A stretch of 64,000 nt of DNA from Ruegeria_C sp040830705 (lineage in GTDB: Bacteria > Pseudomonadota > Alphaproteobacteria > Rhodobacterales > Rhodobacteraceae). Shown in pieces: positions 1 through 8,544 of the stretch. The translations under genes were made by a program, and so were the position numbers. Numbering within the stretch: position 1 is the stretch's first letter; each line of letters starts with the position of its first letter. Below the pieces are notes generated by a model. It was not told the origin of the DNA. It was given only the letters and a program-made list of their open reading frames with translations, and ran no database searches. Where the stretch lies: assembly GCA_040830705.1 (NCBI GenBank), contig JBFOME010000011.1:248001-312000 (forward strand), in the 5' to 3' direction.

Positions 1-623
1 ATCCGTCCAAGGAATACGGGTTCTGCGGCGTGGTGGTCGACACCACCAACCTGCAAGGGTCGATCTTTACCTGGTGGCGCAACGCGGATGGCACGTTCGA
101 GGCCAAGAAAACCATTACCATCGATCCGGTCCCGGCTGACCCCGACAACCTGCCCGAACTGCTCAAGGGGTTCTCAGCCGTGCCGCCGTTGGTGACCGAT
201 ATCGACCTGAGTCTCGACGACAAATACCTCTACGTCGCCTGCTGGGGGTTGGGCGAGATGCATCAATACGACGTCTCTGACCCGATGAACCCGGTTCTGG
301 CTGGCAAGGTCGAGATCGGCGGCATTGTCAAAAAGACCAAACATCCCAATGGGAAAGACTTTGGCTACGGCCCGCAAATGGTCGAGATCAGCCGCGATGG
401 CAAGCGTGTCTACTGGACCAATTCGCTCTACTCCACCTGGGATGATCAGTTCTATCCCGATGACGAGGGCGCGGCGATGGTTATGGCCAATGTAGGCGAG
501 AATGGTGGCCTGACGCTGGACGAGAACTTCTGGGTCGATTTCCCCGAGGGCTACCGCTCGCATCAGATCCGGCTGGAGGGCGGCGACTGTTCCACTGACA
601 GTTTCTGCTATCCATCGGCCTGA
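1..623 (+). CDS. Selenium-binding protein / methanethiol oxidase family (C-terminal part)
   Basis: The reading frame is open from the window edge, so only about the last 207 residues are present. The sequence matches the C-terminal half of the SBP56/methanethiol oxidase family: a beta-propeller-like stretch with 'DIDLSLDDKYLYVACWG' and the family ending 'HQIRLEGGDC'. Known family members oxidise methanethiol to formaldehyde, H2S and H2O2 in the periplasm, a step in DMSP sulfur turnover in marine roseobacters. Family membership is clear, but the substrate here is inferred. The next gene encodes a membrane protein, not the SCO1/MauG partners I associate with characterised mtoX loci. Confidence 0.85.
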   Translation, partial: PSKEYGFCGVVVDTTNLQGSIFTWWRNADGTFEAKKTITIDPVPADPDNLPELLKGFSAVPPLVTDIDLSLDDKYLYVACWGLGEMHQYDVSDPMNPVLAGKVEIGGIVKKTKHPNGKDFGYGPQMVEISRDGKRVYWTNSLYSTWDDQFYPDDEGAAMVMANVGENGGLTLDENFWVDFPEGYRSHQIRLEGGDCSTDSFCYPSA

Positions 624-638
624 TCGTTGAGCCCTGAC

Positions 639-1286
639 ATGACCACCGCCGCGCTTTGGTTGGCGGTGGTTCTAAGTGGTCTCTATCACGGTGCCAATCC
701 CGGCATGGGTTGGCCGCTGGCGGTTTCTTCGTCACTGATGGAACGCCGTCAGGGTGCACTGTTCAAGGCGCTTGGCGCGCTAGCGCTGGGGCATTTCCTG
801 GCGATGATGGCAATTCTGCTGCCCTTCTCGGCGATGACCACGCTGGTGTCCTATGAACGCGAGTTGCGTCTTGCAACTGGCGGCATCGTCCTGCTCTGGG
901 GCTGCTGGATTCTGATTACCCGCAAACATCCGCGCTTTTTGGCGCGGGTGCCGCCGTCGCGACTGGCGCTGTGGTCGTTTCTGGTGGCGCTGGCCCATGG
1001 CGCGGCGCTGATGCTGGTGCCGATTTATCTGGGACTTTGTAAGATCGACGAGCTTGATACCGGGCATTTGGCCGCATCGGAACTGATGGCGCGCAATGCC
1101 GGGCTGACCCTTGCCGTGGCGCTGTTGCATACGGGCGCAATGCTGCTGGCCGGAGGGGCAATTGCCTTTGCCGTCTACCGCTGGCTTGGATTGCGATTCC
1201 TATCAAAAAGCTGGTTCGATCTTGAGGCGCTCTGGGCGCTCAGCCTGATCCTTGTCGGCGGATTGGGCCTATATACTGCGATCTAA
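639..1286 (+). CDS. Polytopic membrane protein of unknown function
   Basis: About 215 residues with roughly six hydrophobic segments and no soluble domain. The N-terminal 'GLYHGANPGMGW' segment (near residues 14-25) and a later 'ALAHGAALMLVPIYLGLC' segment each carry an AHG/YHG histidine-glycine motif within a membrane span, which could bind metal. I do not recognise a named family. It starts 16 bases after the selenium-binding-protein stop, so the two are probably cotranscribed. The ATG at 639 is taken as start. An in-frame TTG at 627, four bases after the upstream stop, is possible. Neither has a good ribosome binding site, which suggests translational coupling. A role linked to the upstream oxidase is only inferred from position. 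Confidence 0.7.
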   Translation: MTTAALWLAVVLSGLYHGANPGMGWPLAVSSSLMERRQGALFKALGALALGHFLAMMAILLPFSAMTTLVSYERELRLATGGIVLLWGCWILITRKHPRFLARVPPSRLALWSFLVALAHGAALMLVPIYLGLCKIDELDTGHLAASELMARNAGLTLAVALLHTGAMLLAGGAIAFAVYRWLGLRFLSKSWFDLEALWALSLILVGGLGLYTAI

Positions 1287-1354
1287 AGAATTGCGCGACG
1301 GAAAGCGCGTTCCGCTGCGTTCTATCTCGGTAGACACAATGAAACGGGACAGAC

Positions 1355-1555
1355 ATGCGCGCTATTATCCTCACCCTGCTCATTCTCGTGGCCTATCCGT
1401 TCGCGAAGTCGGACAAGGCTGAACCCAAACGCTATGTGGTCGATCCGCCCGATCAGATCGAGGTCAACGATCTTGCACCGGCCTGGGGTCCGGTCCGGTT
1501 CGGTCTGCACAAGGCGAAGTGCGCCGCGTCGCACAGCGATTGCCGCCCGACCTGA
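1355..1555 (+). CDS. Small putative secreted protein
   Basis: A 66-residue ORF with a short hydrophobic N-terminus (MRAIILTLLILVAYPFA) that looks like a signal peptide. A polar, proline-rich remainder follows, with two cysteines near the end (KCAASHSDC). It fills the gap between the plus-strand membrane protein and the convergent MoeA-like gene, and stops 3 bases short of that gene's end. The ribosome binding site is weak (GGGA). I know no family for it. It may be real because of its signal-like N-terminus and good fit to the gap, but it could be a chance ORF. Confidence 0.4.
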   Translation: MRAIILTLLILVAYPFAKSDKAEPKRYVVDPPDQIEVNDLAPAWGPVRFGLHKAKCAASHSDCRPT

Positions 1556-1558
1556 GCG

Positions 1559-2563
1559 TCACCCGCGCGGCTTGCCCGCACGCGGCTGCGGGCGTGTGGG
1601 AATTTCCTTGAGCAACCCGCCAACCCCCATCCCGGCAATGTCCGCCCCAGTGGTGGTGACACCGCAGGCCACGCGCGACAGGACCCAATCCGCCCCGTTG
1701 AGCGCGGGCGAGCGGGCACATCCCGGCAGGCCGATCACCGGGCGAGGGCCGAGTTGACCCAGAAACAGCAAGTTACCGGGATCGACCGGCATCCCAAACC
1801 GATCCACCCTGCCACCCGCTTGGCGAACCGCCGCCGGGGCCACGTCGTGCGGGTCCGAGGTGGCCGAGCCGGTCAGGATCATCACCATGTCGCCCGCCAC
1901 TTCATGCAAGGCAGCGCTCAACGCCTCTTCGCGATGTTGGACCGTGCGGATATCGCAGAGATCCATCCCCAGCGCCTCGACCCGGCCCCGGATCGCCGCG
2001 ATGCCTTTCTCGTTGGAGGGACCGCCCGATATGTCGGTCACGATCAACCCTGCCGAGCCATGCACCGGTGCGATCAGCCGGATCGCGTTGCGCGCAGCCT
2101 CTGCCGCGCGGGTAACATCGATCTCGGGCACGGCGTAAGAGATCACCTTAATCGTGGCCACCATGCCGCGCGGCGTCATCTGCTGATACGGCGGCACCGT
2201 CGCCACGGTGATCATCGGATGCACCTGGTTGAATCGCTCGATGGCTGCCACGTCCAGTTCGACCACGCCGGGGCTCGCGGCCAGAATGTTAACTCGCCCG
2301 GTAAAGGGCGCGGTCAGCGTCACACCGGCCGCAGCAGGGTCGGGAACAAGCGAAGCAGCCAATGTTTGCGCGGCGTCATCTTCGTGGACATCACCCGGCT
2401 CCAACCGGGCAACGGTGACCTCAGAAACTCCGTTTTGCACTAGAAGCGCCACGTCATCCGCGCCAAGCATCACTCCCTTGCGGAGTTTCCGTTTCCCCGC
2501 ACTGACTGAGTGGGCGAGGATCGCGCCTGCTGCCTCGGCGACCGGAACCGCGCCGAATTTCAT
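1559..2563 (-). CDS. MoeA/MogA-like molybdopterin-binding protein
   Basis: A 334-residue protein. Residues ~1-60 resemble a SAF/MoeA-like N-terminus (KLRKGVMLGADDV). The C-terminal half holds the molybdopterin-binding fold, with 'SGGPSNEK', 'ILTGSATSDPHDVAP' and 'RPVIGLPGCARSPALNG'. Such proteins handle or transfer molybdenum cofactor intermediates and often sit with XdhC in clusters that mature xanthine/CO-dehydrogenase-family enzymes. The start at 2563 is chosen because this ATG overlaps the xdhC stop (ATGA) and upstream in-frame sequence is unrelated to the family. The two genes therefore form a translationally coupled pair. No MobA-type nucleotidyltransferase domain is visible. Confidence 0.85.
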   Translation of the reverse strand: MKFGAVPVAEAAGAILAHSVSAGKRKLRKGVMLGADDVALLVQNGVSEVTVARLEPGDVHEDDAAQTLAASLVPDPAAAGVTLTAPFTGRVNILAASPGVVELDVAAIERFNQVHPMITVATVPPYQQMTPRGMVATIKVISYAVPEIDVTRAAEAARNAIRLIAPVHGSAGLIVTDISGGPSNEKGIAAIRGRVEALGMDLCDIRTVQHREEALSAALHEVAGDMVMILTGSATSDPHDVAPAAVRQAGGRVDRFGMPVDPGNLLFLGQLGPRPVIGLPGCARSPALNGADWVLSRVACGVTTTGADIAGMGVGGLLKEIPTRPQPRAGKPRG

Positions 2564-3528
2564 GCCTTGCCCCGCAGCACCGCCGTCATCTGCGCCAGGA
2601 TGGCCACCGCGATCTCGGATGGTCCGGCCGCTCCGATATCTAGGCCGATCGGGCCGTGAATGCATGCAACTTGGTCCTCGGTGAAACCCGCCTCTTGCAT
2701 CCGGGCAACACGCTTTGCATGGGTCCGCTTCGAACCCAAGGCACCGATATAAAAGACATCGGCGCGCAACGCCGCCTGCAATGCCGGATCGTCAAGCTTG
2801 GGATCATGGGTCAGAAGCACCAGCGCCGTGCGGGTGTCGAGGCCGATCTCGGCCACCCCCTCATCGGGCCAGTCGGTCAGGATCCTTTCGCCCGGAAACC
2901 GCTCGGACGAGGCGAAAGCCTCGCGCGGGTCGATGATCACCGGGTCATAGCCCGCAATTCGCGCCATCGGCACCAAGGCCTGCGCGATGTGAACCGCGCC
3001 AACGACGATCAGCCGCAGCGGCGGATTGTGCACCGCAACAAAGGTCTTTCCATCCTCTTCGAAGCCCGAGCGATCCAGCCGCATCCGGTCCGCGTAGCGC
3101 GTGCGCCGCAGCGCGCGACGACCTGTGTCGATATTGACCTCATAGGCAACCGGGACGCGCGTGGCCCGCATGGCGACCAATTCCGCCAGCATCACCTCGG
3201 ACAGGACAGATCCAACCGGCTCAACCAGAACCCGAATGGTGCCACCACAGGCGAGCCCAACGGCAAAGGCGTCCTCATCACTAACGCCAAATTCCAACAA
3301 CCGCGCTTCGCGCTCATCAATCGCTTCAAGCGCCTCGACAATCACCGCACCTTCGACACAGCCGCCCGAGACCGAGCCCTCGATCCGGCCATCGCCGCCG
3401 ATCACCAGCTGCGCGCCCACCCGGCGCGGCGCGCTGCCCCAGGTTTCGACCACAGTCGCCAAGGCGGCGCTGCCTGTATCACGATACCAGTCGAGCGCGG
3501 TTTCCGGACCGTTGTCAAAACGTTGCAT
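2560..3528 (-). CDS. xdhC: XdhC/CoxI family molybdenum-cofactor maturation protein
   Basis: A 322-residue protein with the N-terminal XdhC/CoxI domain (motif 'GSVSGGCVEGAV', ~residues 51-62, and 'GLACGGTI') and a C-terminal Rossmann domain ('IVVGAVHIAQALVPMA', then 'IIDPRE' and 'IGALGSKRTHAKR'). XdhC proteins bind molybdenum cofactor and help sulfurate and insert it into xanthine-dehydrogenase-family enzymes. The start has a strong GGGAGG site 6 bases upstream. It is the first gene of a coupled pair with the MoeA-like gene and lies near CoxE- and CoxD-type genes, consistent with a Mo-hydroxylase maturation cluster. No large, medium or small hydroxylase subunit gene is in this window. Confidence 0.92.
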   Translation of the reverse strand: MQRFDNGPETALDWYRDTGSAALATVVETWGSAPRRVGAQLVIGGDGRIEGSVSGGCVEGAVIVEALEAIDEREARLLEFGVSDEDAFAVGLACGGTIRVLVEPVGSVLSEVMLAELVAMRATRVPVAYEVNIDTGRRALRRTRYADRMRLDRSGFEEDGKTFVAVHNPPLRLIVVGAVHIAQALVPMARIAGYDPVIIDPREAFASSERFPGERILTDWPDEGVAEIGLDTRTALVLLTHDPKLDDPALQAALRADVFYIGALGSKRTHAKRVARMQEAGFTEDQVACIHGPIGLDIGAAGPSEIAVAILAQMTAVLRGKA

Positions 3529-3758
3529 GAGGCACCTCCCGGCGGTGATTATGACCCAGACCCGGCGCGGTGTCTGCCGTGTTTCAATGCTCTAGATAGG
3601 TATTTTTCCGCCCTGGGCAAACCGCCCCAAAAAACTCAACCTTGGCTTGCAGATATGGCAGGCACGGCCTAACCTGCCGCCAACGCGCGACAGGTCGGCG
3701 GATCGCAACCGGCGGCCTGAAATATCCCCCATTTTTTCTCTCAGACAAAGGATAGATC

Positions 3759-4259
3759 ATGACATATGCAAAACTGGGTTTCGCCGCCGCCATCGCATTT
3801 GCGGCCGGAATGGCGCAGGCCGACGAGTTTGAGGCCTATGGCACCACCGAAGGCTGGAACGTCTATGTGGACGCCACAAAGCAATCCTGCTTCGTCGAAG
3901 CCGTGGATGCGTCTGAAAACGTTGTGCAAATGGGCCTGACCACCGATCGCGGCGTTGGTTATGTGGGCGTCTTCACCAAAGCCAAGACCGATATCAAAAA
4001 GGATGAGACCAAGGCCGTGGCGATCCTGATAGGCGATGACATTTTTGTCGGCGACGCGACGGGGATGCGCGGCAACATTACCAAAGGTTATTCAGGCGGC
4101 TATGTGTTGTCGGACGATCCCGCGTTTTTTGAGGATATCGCCAAGCAATACACCATGACCGTCTTCCCTGAGAAGGAGTACGCGTTCGAGGTCAACCTGG
4201 CAGGCACTTACAAGGCGCTGGAAATGGCCAAGGAATGCAACCAGAAACAGATTCAGTGA
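3759..4259 (+). CDS. Periplasmic conserved hypothetical protein (possibly IalB-like)
   Basis: A 166-residue protein with a clear signal peptide (MTYAKLGFAAAIAFAAGMAQA, cleavage near residue 21). The mature part contains two cysteines (SCFVEA near residue 47 and KECNQ near the C-terminus) that could form a disulfide. The pattern of a tryptophan-led strand ('GWNVYVD') followed by a cysteine is reminiscent of invasion-associated-locus-B-type periplasmic proteins, but I cannot confirm that. It is transcribed divergently from xdhC and convergently to the CoxE-type gene, so it is probably a monocistronic insertion within the cofactor-maturation region. Confidence 0.8.
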   Translation: MTYAKLGFAAAIAFAAGMAQADEFEAYGTTEGWNVYVDATKQSCFVEAVDASENVVQMGLTTDRGVGYVGVFTKAKTDIKKDETKAVAILIGDDIFVGDATGMRGNITKGYSGGYVLSDDPAFFEDIAKQYTMTVFPEKEYAFEVNLAGTYKALEMAKECNQKQIQ

Positions 4260-4270
4260 CGTACTGATTG

Positions 4271-4292
4271 GGCGGTCCCCTTTGGGGCCGCC
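4271..4292. terminator. Possible bidirectional hairpin between convergent genes
   Basis: GGCGG, a bulged T and CCCC pair with GGGG and CCGCC around a TTT loop, just after the stop of the plus-strand periplasmic gene and at the stop of the minus-strand CoxE-type gene. It lacks a T-run on either side, so it is a weak terminator candidate. Confidence 0.3.
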
Positions 4293-5548
4293 TACCCCGA
4301 CGCGGCCGCCAGCAGCCGCGCTTTTTCTCCGACATCATCGGGGCGCGAGATTACCTCGGCCAGATCTTCGAGCGAGGCGATGGAATGACCCGCGCGAAAG
4401 CTGTCCACATGTGGCAGCATCGCCGCGATCCCACGTGCCTTGGGCGCGAAGCCTTGCCAACGCAAGAGCGGGTTCAGCCAGATCAGGCGGCGGGCCGAAA
4501 GGTGTAGACGCTCCATTTCCTTGGCCAGTTGGTCGGGGTCGTCCCGGTCCAGGCCGTCGGTGATCAGCAGCGCCACGGCGCCCTGACCCATCACCCGCCG
4601 TGACCAGTCGCGGTTGAACTGATGCAGGCAATGGCCAATCCGCGTACCGCCTTCCCAATCCTGCGCCTCGGCCCCCGCAGCGGCCAGGGCGGCATCCACA
4701 TCGCGCTGATGCAGGTGGCGGGTGATGTTGGTTAGACGCGTCCCGAAGGTGAAAGCATGCACCTTGGCCCAACCCGCGCCCTTGGCGTTGGCGACTGCAT
4801 GCAGGAAATGCAGGATGATACGGCTATACTGGCTCATCGAGCCGGAAATATCGCAAAGCACCACCAGATTGGGCCAGCGCGGGCGCGGCTGCAGTGTCGC
4901 GATATCGCGCAGCTCGCCACCCTGCCGCATCGCCTGTCGCAAGGTGCGGGCGCGGTCGAGGCGATGGCCCAGATGGCTCGCCTGCCCACGCCGCGACGAG
5001 ATCGGCTTCACTGGCAGTTCCAGCCGCGCCAGCATCCGCTTGGCGCGGGCCACTTCCTCGGTGCTCATCTGTTCGAAATCCAGTGACCTCAACCGCTCTT
5101 CCGAGGACATGGTCATCGAGGCGTCGACCTCAATCTCAGTGCCCTCTTCGTGCTCTTCCATCTCCGGCAGATCACGTTGAGTACCGTCCAGCAGCGCCTC
5201 AGCCGCACGTTTCTCGGCGGCCTGGGCCGTGCGGTCCTCCTGCACGCCGCGGATCGCGGGCAGCATCATCGCCATCATGTGTTCCAGATAACGTGGGTCG
5301 CGCCAGTAGAGGCGAAAGACCTGTGCAAAGACCGCGCGGTGTTCTGGGCGGTTCACGAAACAGGCATGCAGCGTCCAGTAGAAATCGCGCCGTTCAGTGA
5401 ACCCCGCCGCCTCAACCGCATGGATCGCATCAATCACCCGACCGGTCCCGATGGGCAGCCCCGCCTTGCGCAGCGCGCGAGCGAAATGGATGATGTTCTG
5501 GGCAAGTTTCGGGTCTTCCGGTGTTTCAAGCGGGAGGTGTTCGGCCAT
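4292..5548 (-). CDS. CoxE-type von Willebrand factor A domain protein
   Basis: A 418-residue protein of the CoxE/VWA family. A helical N-terminal region (residues ~1-220) with an acidic, glutamate-rich stretch (EEHEEGTEIEVD) precedes a VWA domain starting at 'LVVLCDISGSMSQYSR' with the MIDAS motif DISGSMS. It ends with 'LLITDGLDRDDPDQL'. CoxE proteins work with a CoxD-type AAA+ ATPase in maturing molybdenum hydroxylases such as aerobic CO dehydrogenase. The ATG at 5548 overlaps the stop of the upstream gene (TGATG) and follows a GGAAGAG site. It lies downstream of a PPC-domain membrane gene and a MoxR ATPase. The target enzyme cannot be told from this window. Confidence 0.88.
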   Translation of the reverse strand: MAEHLPLETPEDPKLAQNIIHFARALRKAGLPIGTGRVIDAIHAVEAAGFTERRDFYWTLHACFVNRPEHRAVFAQVFRLYWRDPRYLEHMMAMMLPAIRGVQEDRTAQAAEKRAAEALLDGTQRDLPEMEEHEEGTEIEVDASMTMSSEERLRSLDFEQMSTEEVARAKRMLARLELPVKPISSRRGQASHLGHRLDRARTLRQAMRQGGELRDIATLQPRPRWPNLVVLCDISGSMSQYSRIILHFLHAVANAKGAGWAKVHAFTFGTRLTNITRHLHQRDVDAALAAAGAEAQDWEGGTRIGHCLHQFNRDWSRRVMGQGAVALLITDGLDRDDPDQLAKEMERLHLSARRLIWLNPLLRWQGFAPKARGIAAMLPHVDSFRAGHSIASLEDLAEVISRPDDVGEKARLLAAASG

Positions 5549-6213
5549 CAAAGCTCTTCCAGCCGCGTGGTCAGCTCGTATTCAGCGGGCTTTTTGAGAA
5601 CGCCAACAGTGACCTTCACATAAGCCACTGGGCCCGTAATCTCTTCGCGTTCGACAGCTGCCCCGCTGGAGGCGCTCAGTTGCCCGATGCGCCTCTCATC
5701 TTCGTTGAAGACCTCGCCATAAATGTGGCTGCCACCTGTATGGCGCAATGTCACGACGAGTATTTTACCCTGTTCCCCTTCGGTGGAAATCACGTACCAA
5801 TCAATGTCTCCGCGGATTACCTTGCCGGACACTGTGGCACCAATGGCCAGTTGGTTAGCGTCTTGCACGCGCTCGTTGGGCTCGATTTCTGCTGCATCTG
5901 GCGTTGCCGGAAGGACCACCGCCCCGCCCGGTGCGGGCTGTGCAGCATCTGCCCCACCGCGCGGCCCGCCTATGACAGAAGCCCTCCCGGCCTTTTCCGG
6001 CACGAAGAGCGGAATAGCCAGAAACACCGCACCGATCAGAAACACCAATAGTCCGGCCGAAGAGCTTTCGAATTTCAAGCCGAAAAGCTCGATCTTGGCT
6101 GTCGATCCTTCCGGGTTGCGCCGCAACAAAAGGTAAAGCCCTGCACAGGCGAAAATGGCGCCCGCAATCATGAGAATGATGAGTTTGAGCGAATCCTGTG
6201 CTTCGAAATCCAT
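5548..6213 (-). CDS. Two-TM membrane protein with PPC-like extracytoplasmic domain
   Basis: About 221 residues. Two hydrophobic segments near residues 9-31 and 55-74 are followed by an alanine/proline-rich linker. A C-terminal domain beginning 'EIEPNERVQDANQLAIGA' and 'GDIDWYVI' matches the pattern of bacterial pre-peptidase C-terminal (PPC) domains. The ATG at 6213 has an excellent GGAGGAG ribosome binding site. It sits between the CoxD-type ATPase gene (62 bases upstream) and the CoxE-type gene (one-base overlap), so it is translationally coupled within this operon. PPC domains are usually on secreted enzymes. One lodged between a MoxR and a VWA gene is unusual, and its role is unknown. Confidence 0.8.
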   Translation of the reverse strand: MDFEAQDSLKLIILMIAGAIFACAGLYLLLRRNPEGSTAKIELFGLKFESSSAGLLVFLIGAVFLAIPLFVPEKAGRASVIGGPRGGADAAQPAPGGAVVLPATPDAAEIEPNERVQDANQLAIGATVSGKVIRGDIDWYVISTEGEQGKILVVTLRHTGGSHIYGEVFNEDERRIGQLSASSGAAVEREEITGPVAYVKVTVGVLKKPAEYELTTRLEEL

Positions 6214-6274
6214 GTGCTCCTCCAAATCCTGGTGGCGCTCAGTTTAGCCCCACCGGGCCCTGAGTATAGCAGGC

Positions 6275-7183
6275 TTACGCAGGCTCCAGCGAGGCCTTGG
6301 CCTGATCCAGGATACGCTTGGCCTCGGACCCTTCCAGCCGCTGGATGTCGTCCTGGTATTTCAGCACCGCGCCCAGCGTGTCGGCGATCACTTCGGGGCT
6401 CAGGTCGATCACGTCCAGCGCCAGCAGGCATTTGGCCCAGTCGATAGTCTCGGCCACGCCGGGTTTCTTGAACAGATCCTCAGTGCGCAATTGCTGGACA
6501 AAGGCCACAACCTCGCGGCTGAGCGACTCGGCGACCTCGGGGGCGCGAGCGTGCAGGATCTCGACCTCGCGGGCAAAATCGGGGTAGTCGACCCAGTGGT
6601 AGAGACAGCGGCGCTTAAGTGCGTCATGCACCTCACGCGTGCGGTTCGAGGTCAGGATGACGATGGGCGGTTCATCTGCCTTGATGGTGCCCAGCTCGGG
6701 GATGGTGACCTGAAAATCGCTCAGCGCCTCCAGCAGGAACGCCTCGAACGGTTCATCGGTGCGGTCCAATTCGTCGATCAGCAAAACCGGCGCGCCATTC
6801 TCATCGGGCCGCATGGCCTGCAACAGCGGTCGCTCGATCAGAAAATCGTCGCTGAACAATTCGGATTGCAGCGTAGAACGCTCCGCGCCGCCTGCCGCCT
6901 CAGCGGTGCGGATGGCGACCATCTGGGCCGGGAAGTTCCATTCATAGACCGCGCTGGAGGCATCGAGCCCCTCGTAGCATTGCAGCCGGATCAGGCGGCG
7001 GCCCAGCGCGGCGGATAGCGCCTTGGCAATCTCGGTCTTGCCGACACCCGCCTCACCTTCCAAAAACAGCGGACGCTCCAGCTTGAGCGCGAGAAACACA
7101 ACTGTTGCCAGCGCCCGACCACAGACATAGCCCTGTCCGGTCAGCGCGGATTGAACCGCATCAATGCTGTCTGGTCGCCGCAT
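6275..7183 (-). CDS. CoxD/MoxR-type AAA+ ATPase
   Basis: A 302-residue MoxR-family ATPase. It has Walker A GEAGVGKT (~residues 40-47), Walker B 'VLLIDELDRTDE', sensor 1 'VILTSNRTREVHDAL' and the 'KRRCLYHW' arginine motif. CoxD-type members remodel the active site of molybdenum hydroxylases together with CoxE. MoxR ATPases paired with VWA proteins are general chaperone pairs. The ATG at 7183 follows a GAGGGAGAAG site and is preferred to an upstream in-frame start that would add a non-family peptide. It is the first gene of a minus-strand operon with the PPC-domain membrane protein and the VWA protein. Confidence 0.9.
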   Translation of the reverse strand: MRRPDSIDAVQSALTGQGYVCGRALATVVFLALKLERPLFLEGEAGVGKTEIAKALSAALGRRLIRLQCYEGLDASSAVYEWNFPAQMVAIRTAEAAGGAERSTLQSELFSDDFLIERPLLQAMRPDENGAPVLLIDELDRTDEPFEAFLLEALSDFQVTIPELGTIKADEPPIVILTSNRTREVHDALKRRCLYHWVDYPDFAREVEILHARAPEVAESLSREVVAFVQQLRTEDLFKKPGVAETIDWAKCLLALDVIDLSPEVIADTLGAVLKYQDDIQRLEGSEAKRILDQAKASLEPA

Positions 7184-7377
7184 GTCTTCTCCCTCTTTCC
7201 CGGTGCAGCAGGTCACGGCAGGAGCCTCGCGTCAAGCAAAGAGCCCTGCGACCTTAGTCGCATCGACGCTCCGTCCAGCGATTGCCCGGTCGGGCGATTG
7301 ACGGGTTGGGGGCCGAGATGCAATGAATTGCGCGGGCAAGATGCAAAGCATCCCGGCCACGGGATCGGGGAGATTGC

Positions 7378-8451
7378 ATGCGATATCTGGCCGTACTGAC
7401 GGTTCGCAACGAAGGTGCCTTTCTGCTGGACTGGCTGGCCCATCATCAGGCGGCGGGATTCACCGATTTCCTCGTTTTTTCCAACGATTGCCAGGACGGC
7501 ACTGATGCGATGTTGGACCGGTTGGAGGAGATGGGGCACCTGACCCATCTGCGCAATGGCGGTCCATATGACAAAGGCGGCATCCAGTTCACCGCGCTCA
7601 AGACGGCGTCAAAGCACCGCCTCGTCAAGAAGGCCGACTGGATTCTACCGCTGGACATTGATGAGTTCGTCAACGTCCACGCAGGGAACGGTACGGTGCA
7701 GGACCTGACCGCCGCCCTGCCGGATGCCACCGCGATCACACTCACTTGGCGGCTGTTCGGAAATGGCGAGGTCACGCGCTATAGCGATGAGCCGGTGCCG
7801 CGAACCTTCACCCGCTGCGCGCCGGTTATTTTGCACTGGCCCTGGCGCGCCGCAATGTTCAAGACGCTCTACCGCAATGATGGTAGCTACCGAAAGCCGG
7901 GCGTGCACCGGCCTCGATCACCCCATCCCGAAAAAGAGGCCGCCGCCCGCTGGTTCGACGGCTCAGGCCGCGAGATCGACCTGCGGCAACAGAAAAAGCG
8001 TGTCTTTTCTGACTATGGTCGCGACAATTACGGGCTGGTGCAATTGAACCACTACCCGCTGGGCGCGATGGAGAGCTATGTGCTCAAGGCCGACCGGGGG
8101 CGCGCGGTACATTCAAAAGATCTGCTTGGCCTGGATTACTGGGTTGAGCGCAACCTAAATACCGATACCGACGAAAGTATCACCCGTATCAGCGACCGGG
8201 CAGCCCCGCTACACGCACAGATGATGGAAGACCCTGATCTCGCCCAATTGCATGAAACTGCGGTAAAATGGCGCCATGACCGGTTCCTCGCGCTGATGGA
8301 GCAGGACGCTTATCGCGCGTTGTTCTCACGCCTGCTGATGACCCCGCCCTCACGCCCGGTCTCTGCAACCTCTGCCAAGACACTGGCCACTTTCGCCAGT
8401 CTCGGAAGCATGAAATCGAACCGCGCCGACCCTGAAGACAGCCAGAAATAG
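7378..8451 (+). CDS. Family 2-type glycosyltransferase
   Basis: A 357-residue protein of the glycosyltransferase-2-like group. The N-terminus 'LAVLTVRNEGAFLLDWLAHH' is typical, followed by 'SNDCQDGTDAML' and the metal/nucleotide-binding DxD-type motif 'LPLDIDEFVNV' near residues 95-105. It has no membrane segments. Such enzymes add sugars to surface polysaccharides or modify exopolysaccharide, and the acceptor is unknown. A GGGGAGA site precedes the ATG. It is followed 93 bases later by an alpha/beta-hydrolase-like gene on the same strand, which may act on the same product. Confidence 0.85.
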   Translation: MRYLAVLTVRNEGAFLLDWLAHHQAAGFTDFLVFSNDCQDGTDAMLDRLEEMGHLTHLRNGGPYDKGGIQFTALKTASKHRLVKKADWILPLDIDEFVNVHAGNGTVQDLTAALPDATAITLTWRLFGNGEVTRYSDEPVPRTFTRCAPVILHWPWRAAMFKTLYRNDGSYRKPGVHRPRSPHPEKEAAARWFDGSGREIDLRQQKKRVFSDYGRDNYGLVQLNHYPLGAMESYVLKADRGRAVHSKDLLGLDYWVERNLNTDTDESITRISDRAAPLHAQMMEDPDLAQLHETAVKWRHDRFLALMEQDAYRALFSRLLMTPPSRPVSATSAKTLATFASLGSMKSNRADPEDSQK

Positions 8452-8544
8452 ACCTGAGTTCAACCTAGATTTGGCCGCAATCGCCTTGCATACTTGGCGC
8501 AAACAACCGGTCCGCAAAGTGATCGGAACTCTGAGGATCGGCAA

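Noticed and set aside
2656..3672. A 338-residue open frame opposite xdhC
   Set aside because: Antisense shadow; the sense strand has clear XdhC motifs.
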